Positions 8,193-17,170 of a DNA stretch of 64,000 nt are shown in pieces. Origin of the DNA: an uncultured Bacteroidales bacterium (GTDB taxonomy: Bacteria; Bacteroidota; Bacteroidia; Bacteroidales; Paludibacteraceae); assembly GCA_902766045.1 (NCBI GenBank), contig CACXCA010000002.1, forward strand, positions 1-64,000, in the 5' to 3' direction. Made by a program: the position numbers and the translations under genes. Each line of letters starts with the position of its first letter. The first letter of the stretch is position 1. The notes beneath the pieces are model-generated. The model ran no database searches. It was not told where the DNA came from and was given only the letters and a program-made list of their open reading frames with translations.

Positions 8193-10261
8193 TTCTTCTT
8201 CTTTTGTTGTGCCTCAATCTTCTTCAATTTTTCACCACAAATAGGACATTCTTTCATCGTCTCACCATCGTACGCAATCTGCCCCGTGATCTCATTATGA
8301 TTGATTATGTACATACCCGTAGTATAAAAACCTGCCTTGTCATTCAAACGAACAAATTTAAATTTGCTTTGAATTGGATTCACATTGACAGGCTCATCAA
8401 CAAACTCAAAATCATGTCCGTGACGAGATATAGCCGTAGAGAAATACATCGCCATATCATATCCTAACATTCCATATTGAAGATGAGAATTAAATGGTTC
8501 TGAATTATAGAAATGACGGAATTTTATTAAATAATTACGCACCTCTGGATTGGAGAAATCTATATGGAACTGAGATACATAATAGGTACTCAAAACATAG
8601 AGATCTTTACTTATACTTTGATAATTCTGCCATTCAGTAAAACCAAACAATGAAATGATTCGCTTATCTGTCTGTAAAGTGTTAATCATTGGTAATGACT
8701 GACTTAATGCAACCTGATTCGTGGTCAATGGGACCACGACATTCTCCTTGTCTGTCACCAATGCAGCCCGAATCGTAGCCATATTATCAAAGATTACTGT
8801 TTTAAATGGAATCTTCCGTTCTGTCAACATGGCTGTTAACGTATCAGCGAAAGCTTGTTTGTCATCATACGTCGGATTCGAGAATTTCCATAACACAATG
8901 TTTTTATTCTGGAACTGACGGATAAACAAATCAGCCATCTGTGATATCGACTTCTCCTGTGGAGGATTTATCTGGAAGATGTTCGGATTATTATATGTCT
9001 CTTCAGATTTAGAAGAGAACGGAATAATCAACTTCACATTGTTTTCAATGGCAAAATCAGCCATCGGTTTAATCTGAGAAGTATAAGCCGGACCAATCAA
9101 TAAATCCAAATTCTTTAATTCATTTTTTTCAAGAATCTTCCGGATCTCAGCCTCATTCTTACCCGAATCATACGTGTAAAGATTGAATGAAATACCTTGT
9201 TTTCTCAAACTATCTACAGCCAACAAGAAACCTTGATAAAACTCCAAAAATTTCTTTGTATTACCATCTATCTTGTTCTTATCCGCAGCTTTCGACAATT
9301 GAAATGGAAGAGCAATCGCTACATTGATATTCTTTTTAGGCGTAGTGGAACGGTTGAACATATGTTCAATATCAGAGATTGAATCCAACGGATTTACACA
9401 CTCCGATGCCTCCGCTATGGAATCTTTAAGCACCATTGTATTGGAGAATGACGGCGGAATAATTAATATCATTCCTTCCTTTAACCCATCATTTACATTC
9501 GGATTTAATTTCACAATCTCTTCGTGTGTTACACCATACGTCTTTGAAATAGAATACAATGTTTCTTTTTTCTTAACCTGATGTGTGATGAATTTTGTGT
9601 TTTTCCCCTCTACCGAGTTATCTTTAATCTTTGTGTTTGCATGAACTGGAGGAATAATTAGTTTCTGTCCAATCTTTACACCATCCTTCACCTCTGGATT
9701 TAAACGAATAATCTCATCAGATGAAATACCATAAGACCGACTGATACTATATAATGTTTCCCCTTTTTCAACAACATGAACAGAAAATGTAGGTTTGTTC
9801 TCCTTTTGTAACTTAGGTAAAGAATCATTTACTGTCAACGTCTGTACATTTACCTTTTTCTTCTGCGGAATTTTTATCTCCGTACCAGACTTCAATCCCT
9901 CTTTTTTCAAAGAAGGATTCATTTCGTAAATATCCTCTATTGTTACCTCATATTTTCTGGAAATAGCATACAATGTCTCTTTGCGATCGACCTTATGCAT
10001 AACATACGCTTGCTCCTTGTATGGAATCAATATGATTGTATCGTATGACAATCCTTTCTCAGTTCCTGGATTGACAGCCTTTATCTCCTCTTCTGTGACA
10101 CCAAATTTCTTGCATATAGAGTAAAACCCTTCACTTTTCTGAACAGGATACTCATAATACACTTTTCCATTTACCACTTTTCTGGGATAATTCAAGTCAT
10201 TCGCAATTACTTGAAAAAAAATGGCTGAAAAAAATAAAATACTACACCAAAATCTCTTCAT
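8189..10261 (-). CDS. Four-LysM protein fused to a periplasmic-binding-protein (PBP1) domain
   Basis: A 690-residue exported protein. The signal peptide (to ~20) is followed by four LysM modules at roughly 39-77, 88-133, 160-205 and 226-271, each with a YSI(C/S)...G(V/I)...I...NP core. A type 1 periplasmic-binding-like domain occupies ~310-640 (INVAIALPFQLS, LDLLIGPAYTSQIKPMADFA), as in LpoA-like peptidoglycan synthase regulators. LysM binds peptidoglycan, so the protein probably sits at the wall; ligand sensing by the PBP1 domain is inference. The tail carries a lone CPICGEK knuckle and then poly-Lys, which is unusual for an exported protein. It is the first gene of a four-gene operon, with a TAACTTTG element upstream at 10311-10318. 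Confidence 0.85.
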   Translation of the reverse strand: MKRFWCSILFFSAIFFQVIANDLNYPRKVVNGKVYYEYPVQKSEGFYSICKKFGVTEEEIKAVNPGTEKGLSYDTIILIPYKEQAYVMHKVDRKETLYAISRKYEVTIEDIYEMNPSLKKEGLKSGTEIKIPQKKKVNVQTLTVNDSLPKLQKENKPTFSVHVVEKGETLYSISRSYGISSDEIIRLNPEVKDGVKIGQKLIIPPVHANTKIKDNSVEGKNTKFITHQVKKKETLYSISKTYGVTHEEIVKLNPNVNDGLKEGMILIIPPSFSNTMVLKDSIAEASECVNPLDSISDIEHMFNRSTTPKKNINVAIALPFQLSKAADKNKIDGNTKKFLEFYQGFLLAVDSLRKQGISFNLYTYDSGKNEAEIRKILEKNELKNLDLLIGPAYTSQIKPMADFAIENNVKLIIPFSSKSEETYNNPNIFQINPPQEKSISQMADLFIRQFQNKNIVLWKFSNPTYDDKQAFADTLTAMLTERKIPFKTVIFDNMATIRAALVTDKENVVVPLTTNQVALSQSLPMINTLQTDKRIISLFGFTEWQNYQSISKDLYVLSTYYVSQFHIDFSNPEVRNYLIKFRHFYNSEPFNSHLQYGMLGYDMAMYFSTAISRHGHDFEFVDEPVNVNPIQSKFKFVRLNDKAGFYTTGMYIINHNEITGQIAYDGETMKECPICGEKLKKIEAQQKKKK

Positions 10262-10310
10262 TTCCTATTTCGTTGTTTATATTTCTCCTATCTATAAGAT
10301 ATGTATTTTG

Positions 10311-10318
10311 CAAAGTTA
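10311..10318 (-). promoter_or_regulatory. Promoter -7 element of the LysM operon
   Basis: The minus strand reads TAACTTTG, matching TAnnTTTG, ~50 bp upstream of the LysM gene start. No TTG was seen at the expected upstream distance. Confidence 0.5.
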
Positions 10319-10538
10319 TAAAAAATTAGAAATATTGTTCATAGAAATTCAGGGTTTTGCAATTGTTTTTTTGAATATAAAATGTACTGCTAAAACTTTT
10401 CCTAAAACATACATTTATCACCTATAATACAAATTTCACTTGTTTTTTTATCCATGAAGGTCCAAATGGAATAGGAATAAAGAGTAGGAAAGGAAAGTGA
10501 GTTTTTTATGTCCTAAATATGTATGTGCTTTCTGAACT

Positions 10539-10568
10539 TTGCCATATCAAGTTTTCTTTCTATTTTTG
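10539..10568 (+). promoter_or_regulatory. Promoter of the T9SS type B gene
   Basis: TTG (10539-10541), 19 bp, then TATTTTTG (10561-10568): a textbook Bacteroidota vegetative promoter. Transcription should begin near 10575. This supports the ATG at 10600 as start rather than any upstream codon. Confidence 0.7.
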
Positions 10569-10599
10569 CAAGAAATACGTTCAAATTAAAGAAAATATA

Positions 10600-11976
10600 A
10601 TGTTCAAAAAAATATTTTTTTCAAGCCTATTTTTGAGTTCCTCCATTTTAATGATGGCTCAAAATTTCTCTTTCAAAGACTCAAAAAATGGTTTCTCTTA
10701 CAACTCAAAAGGAGAGTGTCTATTATTGACAGATACCACTGATGCTTCAATCGTTTTTTCTTGCAATAATCCTGCAATTTTCAACTGTAAATGGTATAAA
10801 ATACAGACAAAAACAGAGAATGACTCCACAATAATTGACACTATCGCCATATCTAAAAAGAATTTCAAAGTATCAGCTGATAGTCAGAGTGTTACATTAA
10901 AAAAAATAGATGCGAATGTAGGTTATTTGATAGAGTACGGTGGTGATTCGTGCGACATTGACCGTCAATGTCACGCATTTACATGGGTTACTCAATATCA
11001 ACCAATGGATAGTGTCTTCTGGATAAAAGATACCATCATCTGCTCCGATCTTTCGCTCTATATAACCCCTACGATGTATTACAAAACAGAGTATGGTAAT
11101 GAGAAAAAAATCAATCGTACTTTAAGTGTAAAATATAATTCATTTTTGTCTGATGAAAATGGAGGTACAAAAATAGAAGAAATAAAAGACGAATTTACAG
11201 GTTCATCATACATAACTCTAAATAAGATGCCGTATGTTGACACACCATTCGAAATAGAAGATCTAACCTCTGGCACCTCAACTCAAAAAATTCTTACCGA
11301 TACGTTCTACACACAAGCGGTAGTTGCGTATCCTTATATGATTACCAATGCAGCTCAACAGCACGAAGGTGATACAGGCTCTGATTCTATGGTTGTTTTC
11401 TCTGAAAGCTTTAAAGAAGCTTTAAATAAAGCTGCTAATTTCAGATCTTCTGGTGCTCTAACGCTTAATTTCGTTTGCAACGCTAACGAAATGGCTAATC
11501 ACTTTGAATGGGCGATTGCCAATGGCAACAGTGCCTCTCAAGCTGATTTTAGAAGTGCTTTTGTCCTCTTTGAAAAAGAAATAAACTCATATGTGATCAG
11601 TGATCCTAACTTATATTGTATAGAGTTAACGGTAAGTAATATCCGCAACGATAGTATCTGTAAACATAAATCATATGCATGTCTTCAGATTTCAGAATCA
11701 ATGCTACAGGTCCCTAATGCATTTACACCCAATGGTGATGGATCCAATGATGAATTCCGTGTTGCCTATCGCTCCATTGCCTCCTTTTATATATGTATCT
11801 ATGATCAATGGGGACGACGCGTTTATGAATCAGAAGATATCACACAAGGATGGGACGGAAATATCAATGGCAAATTAGGAACAGTCGGTACTTATTACTA
11901 TGTGATAAAAGCCAAAGGAACCGATGACGTTGAATACAAAGAAAAAGGAGCTGTCAACCTAATTCGAACTAAGTAA
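10600..11976 (+). CDS. Secreted protein with T9SS type B (CHU_C, gliding-motility-like) C-terminal domain
   Basis: 458 residues. The start is set at 10600 because it begins a clear signal peptide (MFKKIFFSSLFLSSSILMMAQ) and lies ~25 bp after the predicted transcription start; the frame is open further upstream but that part would precede the promoter. The middle (~25-365) contains beta-rich segments with no recognised catalytic motif. The C-terminal ~90 residues are a CHU_C/T9SS type B sorting domain (VPNAFTPNGDGSNDEF, IYDQWGRRVYES, GTYYYVIKAKG). I infer a surface-attached or released structural protein. A terminator follows directly. Confidence 0.8.
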   Translation: MFKKIFFSSLFLSSSILMMAQNFSFKDSKNGFSYNSKGECLLLTDTTDASIVFSCNNPAIFNCKWYKIQTKTENDSTIIDTIAISKKNFKVSADSQSVTLKKIDANVGYLIEYGGDSCDIDRQCHAFTWVTQYQPMDSVFWIKDTIICSDLSLYITPTMYYKTEYGNEKKINRTLSVKYNSFLSDENGGTKIEEIKDEFTGSSYITLNKMPYVDTPFEIEDLTSGTSTQKILTDTFYTQAVVAYPYMITNAAQQHEGDTGSDSMVVFSESFKEALNKAANFRSSGALTLNFVCNANEMANHFEWAIANGNSASQADFRSAFVLFEKEINSYVISDPNLYCIELTVSNIRNDSICKHKSYACLQISESMLQVPNAFTPNGDGSNDEFRVAYRSIASFYICIYDQWGRRVYESEDITQGWDGNINGKLGTVGTYYYVIKAKGTDDVEYKEKGAVNLIRTK

Positions 11977-12006
11977 ACAACATTTTCATAACTATTTATA
12001 AAATTT

Positions 12007-12041
12007 AAAGGAAAGGCACTGAAATTCAGTGCCTTTCCTTT
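12007..12041 (+). terminator. Intrinsic terminator
   Basis: AAAGGAAAGGCACTGAA pairs with its full complement ending in TTTCCTTT. It lies ~30 bp after the T9SS type B gene. Confidence 0.85.
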
Positions 12042-12136
12042 GTTATATTGTTCTAAATTCAGTCATAAGTTAAATTTTATACATATATATTTTACAAATT
12101 CTACAATAAATTATTTTGATTATATATTTTTTTTAT

Positions 12137-12144
12137 TAATTTTG
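12137..12144 (+). promoter_or_regulatory. Promoter -7 element of the alkylsulfatase gene
   Basis: TAATTTTG matches TAnnTTTG and lies ~150 bp upstream of the start codon, which implies a long leader. No well-placed TTG was identified. Confidence 0.35.
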
Positions 12145-12150
12145 AAAATC

Positions 12151-12198
12151 ATAATTAAAAACAAACTGCTACTTATTATTTGATAATTAAAAACAAAC
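12151..12198 (+). repeat. Direct repeat in the alkylsulfatase leader
   Basis: ATAATTAAAAACAAAC occurs at 12151-12166 and again at 12183-12198, start-to-start distance 32 bp (about three helical turns). It could be a regulator binding pair. Confidence 0.5.
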
Positions 12199-12244
12199 AC
12201 TATTATTTAATCAATAATAAAGCAAGCAAATTTTATGTGATAAC

Positions 12245-12272
12245 TATATTCAGACGTAACTATCTGAATATA
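12245..12272 (+). promoter_or_regulatory. Inverted repeat just upstream of the alkylsulfatase gene
   Basis: TATATTCAGA, 8 bp, TCTGAATATA: perfect 10-bp arms ending 23 bp before the start codon. It could be a regulator operator or an mRNA hairpin near the ribosome site. Confidence 0.5.
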
Positions 12273-12295
12273 ATAACTATTTAATATTATAAATC

Positions 12296-14365
12296 ATGAA
12301 AAAGAAGGAGTACGCTAGAAATGAATGGAACCAAATTGAAGCTAAAATTTTAGAAGATTCTTTCTATCCTGAATTGGAATATAACAGCGATGGTTCTGAC
12401 GGTATGTATTATCATAAAATAAAAATTGATAATACAAATGAAGAAATAGAAGGTGATTGGTATAATGCACAAAAGGGATATATAGAAGGAACATCTCTAC
12501 AAAAGCCTATTCCAAATTCCTCTAATAACCAAGTCAACGCTTGGGATATCAATTCATATCTCGATTTTATGAAAGATAAACCATGTCCACCAACCGTACA
12601 TCCTTATTTGTGGAGAATGGAATCTTTAAACAATATAAACGGTCTTTTCAAAGTTGATACAAATATTTATCAGATAAGATCCTTCGATTTATCTACGATG
12701 AGTATTGTTAAAAGTAATCATGGATGGATTGTTATTGACCCTCTCTGCGGTAGTGAGAATGCCCAAAAAGGCTGGGAAATCTTCAAAGATAAAGTGGATA
12801 AAGAGGCCAAGCTATGTGCCATACTTATTACTCATAGCCATGTGGATCACTATAAAGGAGCGATGGGATTGATTCAATATGCCAAAACTAGTATTATGGA
12901 GCCAACACCTCAATCCGATTTTGAAAACTACCAATTTAATCAGACCCAAATACCAGTAATCACACCGAAAGGCTTCTACGACGAAGCTATTTCTGAAAAT
13001 CTGTATTTGGGCAACTGTATGTCCAGAAGAGCTGTTTACATGTATGGTAGTGCACTTCCCAAAAGTGAATACGGACATGTGGGCTCAGGATTAGGCAAAT
13101 CTGTGGGTGTCTCCACAGGAACCATACCTGTCCCTACATTAGAGGTTGAACCAAACTCAGAAGGCATTGCAAAGTTCATTATAGATGGTATAAATATCAC
13201 TTTACAAGATGTACCTGGAACAGAGGCTCCAGCAGAGTTTCATATCTATTTTGAACAATATAAAACATTGTGTCCCGGAGAGAATGTCACCCATACCTTA
13301 CATAATCTTCTAACATCAAGAGGTGCCAAAGTAAGAGATCCGAAGGCATTCGGAAAAGCTATCGACAAAGCCATGAAACTATTCCCTGACACAGAAATAA
13401 TTATTGGTACGCACCATTGGCCAACATGGGGAAAAGATAACTGTATGGAAATCATGAGGAAGCAAAGAGATATGTACTATTTCTTCAATGATCAGGTGAT
13501 CCGACTCCTTAACAAAGGAATGAATATGGAAGAGATTGCCGATGTTTTTCACCTGCCAGAATCAATTCGAAGAGAGTTCTATAACCGAGGATACTATGGA
13601 ACCGTTAATCATGACGTAAAAGCGGTCATACAACGATATATTGGATGGTGGGACGGTAATCCAGCCAATTACTTCAAATATACAGATATAGAAGCAGCCC
13701 AAAGATTTGTAGAAGACATGGGAGGTGCAGATGAGGTATTAAAAAAAGCGAAAGCTAGATTTGATGCAGGCGACTATCGATGGGTTATCGAATTAACACG
13801 CCATGTGGTATTTGATCCATCTGAGGCATCCAAGTCATTTAAAGAGGAAGCCAAAAATCTCGAGGCCGATGCTATGGAACAATTGGCTTATTCCTTTGAA
13901 TCAGGCACATGGAGGAATATATTCCTGTCAGGTGCATTCGAACTTAGAGGACATCAGTTAAGTAAAACGCTTACCGATACCGATAAGGTTTCCACGCTGT
14001 GTGCTACATTAAAATCACTGCCATTAGATTATATGTTTGAGTATTTCACTACGTTAATCGACGGATTCCAAGCTGGCAACGTAACTCAAGCTTATTGCAT
14101 CGGATTTGGACCTGATTATTTATTAAAAAAATATTACAATATATGGTTAGAGAATGGTGTTTTTCATTACGAACGTTGCTATGATGAGAATCATGTTATG
14201 GGTAAAATTGAAGATATTGTAGAGTATAAAAGTCAGGATGATTTCATTAATGATTTAATCTCCTACCTACAAAATAAATCCAATTCTTATCCACTTGCGA
14301 ACATCTTCTGCTACTTAGATTTGAGTTCTAATGACTGGAATATTGTGGAACCGTTAAAACAATAG
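12296..14365 (+). CDS. Alkyl sulfatase, metallo-beta-lactamase fold (SdsA1/BDS1 family)
   Basis: 689 residues. The MBL zinc motif is present as THSHVDHYKG (~180), followed by CPGENVTHTLHNLLTSRGA (~325), which carries the family's acidic metal ligand, and GTHHWPTWG (~365). The C-terminal half matches the alkylsulfatase dimerisation and SCP2-like lipid-binding regions. Members hydrolyse primary alkyl sulfates such as SDS to the alcohol and sulfate. Unlike SdsA1 of Pseudomonas, this protein has no signal peptide (MKKKEYARNEWNQ), so it should act in the cytoplasm on imported sulfate esters. It is monocistronic with a repeat-rich leader and its own terminator. Natural substrates in this organism are unknown. 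Confidence 0.85.
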   Translation: MKKKEYARNEWNQIEAKILEDSFYPELEYNSDGSDGMYYHKIKIDNTNEEIEGDWYNAQKGYIEGTSLQKPIPNSSNNQVNAWDINSYLDFMKDKPCPPTVHPYLWRMESLNNINGLFKVDTNIYQIRSFDLSTMSIVKSNHGWIVIDPLCGSENAQKGWEIFKDKVDKEAKLCAILITHSHVDHYKGAMGLIQYAKTSIMEPTPQSDFENYQFNQTQIPVITPKGFYDEAISENLYLGNCMSRRAVYMYGSALPKSEYGHVGSGLGKSVGVSTGTIPVPTLEVEPNSEGIAKFIIDGINITLQDVPGTEAPAEFHIYFEQYKTLCPGENVTHTLHNLLTSRGAKVRDPKAFGKAIDKAMKLFPDTEIIIGTHHWPTWGKDNCMEIMRKQRDMYYFFNDQVIRLLNKGMNMEEIADVFHLPESIRREFYNRGYYGTVNHDVKAVIQRYIGWWDGNPANYFKYTDIEAAQRFVEDMGGADEVLKKAKARFDAGDYRWVIELTRHVVFDPSEASKSFKEEAKNLEADAMEQLAYSFESGTWRNIFLSGAFELRGHQLSKTLTDTDKVSTLCATLKSLPLDYMFEYFTTLIDGFQAGNVTQAYCIGFGPDYLLKKYYNIWLENGVFHYERCYDENHVMGKIEDIVEYKSQDDFINDLISYLQNKSNSYPLANIFCYLDLSSNDWNIVEPLKQ

Positions 14366-14388
14366 AATAGACCTCTATAATTACTTCT

Positions 14389-14420
14389 AAAAGCGAACTT
14401 TTCTGTTCGCTTTTATTTTT
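14389..14420 (+). terminator. Terminator of the alkylsulfatase gene
   Basis: AAAAGCGAAC, a 6-base loop, GTTCGCTTTT and a T-rich tail. Confidence 0.8.
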
Positions 14421-15331
14421 CTCATAAAATCTACCTCTCAAAAGATTTAGAAGAAATCGTTATATTCTACTATTACACAATAAATTATAATAAAAAAACA
14501 CTATTTTTAACTCAAAATCCTTCGCATAATTGAAATTCAATTCATATCTGATACAAAATAACGTGAAATTTTACCTTCTAAAGTACTTAATTTATAAAAC
14601 TATAATATTAATACAAATATACATTTCTATAATTACGTAATTTTAAACTTTTGTATCAAACATAAAACAGATATACAAATGTATTTTACTATAATTTGAT
14701 AAATCTGTATATAATTTAATAAGGATATACATAAGTATATAATACAAATGTTTAAAGAAATAGAAAGAATAGGAGAGTCATATACTCAGATTTTAGCTAT
14801 ATACAAAAATACATCAAAAGAAATTTTTTATAATATTATAGATACTTATATACTTAATAACCAACTATTTAATACAAATTATTTAAAGTAATAAATAAGA
14901 TGTTATTTTACATTTATACATATTATGGGAAATAACGTGTAATTCAAATAAAAGTATATTTTAAATACCTATAAACCAATTTGTTATATTTATTTCTTAA
15001 AGTAATAATTTAGATATATATAACTTACCCTATTTTTCGGGTTATCTATGCTTTTTATCCTCATATCTATATTTATAAATAATCTGATAATAAGGTTATT
15101 AAAACAATCATTCTATCGTTTTATTCTCCTATCTTTAGACTGTTTTTTACTCTAATTTGATTACTAACAGGTTCATGTGTTAACTTTTGTATTGTATACT
15201 TTTGTATATTTATAATCAATTATTTTACTTTTGTATATTTGTATTTATATATTTGTAAATATATTTTTGTATTGTATTTTGTTGTTTTGTATAAAAAAGA
15301 ATATTACATTTGTAATCTAAAATTTTACATT
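14421..15331. promoter_or_regulatory. AT-rich intergenic region with mirrored ATACAAA/TTTGTAT motif clusters
   Basis: About 0.9 kb of very AT-rich DNA without a convincing gene. ATACAAA occurs on the plus strand at 14551, 14611, 14673, 14742, 14801 and 14872. Its complement TTTGTAT occurs at 14650 and then clustered at 15186, 15201, 15230, 15238, 15266 and 15286. The second cluster overlaps the predicted promoter of the XRE regulator gene. An open frame of 47 codons at 14748-14891 lies within the first cluster, but its start coincides with a motif copy and it is not convincing. Confidence 0.55.
15282..15312 (+). promoter_or_regulatory. Promoter of the XRE regulator gene
   Basis: TTG (15282-15284), 20 bp, TACATTTG (15305-15312), giving a predicted transcription start near 15319 and a leader of ~13 nt. 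The TTTGTAT copies at 15266 and 15286 flank or overlap it, which fits autoregulation. Confidence 0.6.
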
Positions 15332-16003
15332 ATGAAAGACCGTGTACTTAAAATTATAGATGACTTAAAATTGACAACATCTGAGTTTGCTTTACGTGTT
15401 GGAGCTCAACCAGCACAGATTTCACATATAAAAACAGGCAGAAATCAAGTAACGCTTGATATCGTGACAAAAATTCTAAAAGCATATCCTTCTATCGATT
15501 CAGATTGGCTACTTTTCGGAAAAGGCAACATGTATAAAAATGCACCAGAATCAACTGAAAATCAGCCTTCTACAAGCAAAAAACAGCCTATTCAACTCGA
15601 AATGGCTGACTTATTTGATTCTGTTCCGAATAATTCACCAAATGAGAATAAAGAAAATGAGTTAATTCAAACTCATGAAAACAACGAAATCAATAGTTCT
15701 ACAAACACAGATCAAGTTGAGGAAAAAGTTTCCTCTGTGAAAGAAAATTCACCAGAGCAATCTTCTGCTGTTGAGATTCGTGTTAATCAACCGACCTCTT
15801 CTAATTTAATAAATAATGGTTCGGAAGTGAACGATGTTACAACCAACAAGGCAGATAACTTAAATAACATAGCTTCGAATCAGATTACAGAAAAAAAAGA
15901 TGAGGATTCTCGTATAATCAACGAAAAACCTCATCCTTATGTAAAAAAGATTGTTGTATTTTACTCTGATAAGACGTATGACGAATTCTTACCTACTGTC
16001 TAA
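15332..16003 (+). CDS. XRE-type helix-turn-helix regulator with long acidic/Asn-rich linker
   Basis: 223 residues from the ATG at 15332; the frame is open upstream, but that stretch encodes a Tyr/Ile-rich run that would precede the promoter. Residues ~1-65 form an HTH domain (LTTSEFALRVGAQPAQISHIKTG) with the helix-turn-helix centred near residue 25. A long low-complexity linker (Asn, Ser, Glu, Thr) runs to ~190, and a short conserved-looking tail (PHPYVKKIVVFYSDKTYDEF) ends the protein. The linker suggests a flexible connection to a partner or oligomerisation tail. The cluster of repeated motifs upstream makes autoregulation the simplest hypothesis. It converges on dnaJ with a 6-bp gap. Confidence 0.75.
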   Translation: MKDRVLKIIDDLKLTTSEFALRVGAQPAQISHIKTGRNQVTLDIVTKILKAYPSIDSDWLLFGKGNMYKNAPESTENQPSTSKKQPIQLEMADLFDSVPNNSPNENKENELIQTHENNEINSSTNTDQVEEKVSSVKENSPEQSSAVEIRVNQPTSSNLINNGSEVNDVTTNKADNLNNIASNQITEKKDEDSRIINEKPHPYVKKIVVFYSDKTYDEFLPTV

Positions 16004-16009
16004 TCGTTT

Positions 16010-17158
16010 TTAACTGAACATCTTTTTAAATCGTTCATTAAAATTCTTTTTAGCATTATCTGTAGGTGTCATATTATTAGACTTCGACAATTCCTCAAAC
16101 ATCTTACTTTCGTCCTTACTTATCTTTTCAGGGATATATACACCTATATTTACTAATAAATCACCTGTACCATAGCTATTAACACTTGGAAGACCTTTTC
16201 CTTTCAAGCGTAAGACCTTTCCTGGCTGTGTTCCTGGATCAATCTTAACCTTCACCTTAGAATCAACAGTTGGAACTTCTACAGCGCCTCCATTTACAGC
16301 TACAGGAACGGATAATAACAGATTGTATATCAAATCATTCTCATCACGAATCAATTCTGGATGTGGTTCTTCCTCTATAGCTATATAGAGATCACCATTC
16401 ACACCACCATGACGAGCTGCATTACCTTTTCCTTTCAACGGTATTTGCATACCTTCCATTACTCCTGCAGGGATATTTACTACAATGACCTCTTCAGCTA
16501 CCACGACACCATTTCCACTACAATGAGGACATTTCTTAGTGATGATTCGTCCTTCTCCATTACAATCAGGACAAATAGACTGAGTCTGCATAGCCCCAAA
16601 CATGGTATTTTGAACTCGTGTCACACGTCCGGAACCTTTACAAGTATTACAGGTACTATAGCTATTTCCTTCGGCTCCTGTACCATTACAATGCGTACAT
16701 TTTACATACTTCTTAACCTTCAGTTTCTTCTCAACACCTGTAGATATCTCTTTCAGATTCAATTTTACACGAACTCTCAAATCTGACCCTCTACGGGTTG
16801 CAGAAGCAGAGCCACCGCTACTAAATCCACCTCCAAAGAAACTGCCAAAATGTCCACCAAACAAATCACCGAAGTTAGAGAAAATGTCCTCCATAGACAT
16901 ACCTCCGCCGCTAAAGCCACCGCCAGCAGCACCACCAACACCGGCATGGCCAAATCGGTCATAACGTGATCGTTTGTCAGGATTGCTCAAGACTTCATAC
17001 GCTTCCGCGGCTTCTTTAAATTTCTCCTCAGCTTCCTTGTCACCTGGATTTTTATCAGGGTGATATTGAATAGCTTTCTTTCGATAAGCCTTTTTTATTT
17101 CATCATCGGTTGCCGTTTTTGAAACGCCTAACACCTCATAATAATCTCTTTTTTCCAT
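16010..17158 (-). CDS. dnaJ: Chaperone protein DnaJ
   Basis: About 382 residues. The J domain (~1-66) carries HPD within YHPDKNPGD; a Gly/Phe-rich region (~70-125) follows, then four CxxCxGxG zinc motifs ([32 protein letters not shown]) and the C-terminal substrate-binding domains. It stimulates DnaK ATPase and delivers unfolded clients. The ATG at 17158 is chosen because [12 protein letters not shown] aligns with the usual DnaJ start; an in-frame ATG three codons earlier (17167) is also possible. It follows grpE with only a few bases between them, as one operon; dnaK is not in the window. Confidence 0.97.
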   Translation of the reverse strand: MEKRDYYEVLGVSKTATDDEIKKAYRKKAIQYHPDKNPGDKEAEEKFKEAAEAYEVLSNPDKRSRYDRFGHAGVGGAAGGGFSGGGMSMEDIFSNFGDLFGGHFGSFFGGGFSSGGSASATRRGSDLRVRVKLNLKEISTGVEKKLKVKKYVKCTHCNGTGAEGNSYSTCNTCKGSGRVTRVQNTMFGAMQTQSICPDCNGEGRIITKKCPHCSGNGVVVAEEVIVVNIPAGVMEGMQIPLKGKGNAARHGGVNGDLYIAIEEEPHPELIRDENDLIYNLLLSVPVAVNGGAVEVPTVDSKVKVKIDPGTQPGKVLRLKGKGLPSVNSYGTGDLLVNIGVYIPEKISKDESKMFEELSKSNNMTPTDNAKKNFNERFKKMFS

Positions 17159-17170
17159 ATTGATCATTTT

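Larger units (their letters stand above)
10262..10599. other. Divergent intergenic region
   Basis: 338 bp between the LysM gene (leftward) and the T9SS type B gene (rightward). It holds a leftward promoter element at 10311-10318 and a rightward TTG-N19-TATTTTTG promoter at 10539-10568. I see no gene or RNA in the remaining AT-rich sequence. Confidence 0.6.
11977..12295. other. Intergenic leader region before the alkylsulfatase
   Basis: 319 bp holding the upstream gene's terminator (12007-12041), a TAATTTTG promoter element (12137-12144), a 16-bp direct repeat (12151-12166 and 12183-12198) and a 10-bp inverted repeat (12245-12272). No gene was seen. Confidence 0.6.

Noticed and set aside
14748-14891. 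47-codon open frame in the AT-rich gap
   Set aside because: Its start codon is part of an ATACAAATG motif copy, its composition is that of the surrounding AT-rich DNA, and there is no promoter or homology cue.
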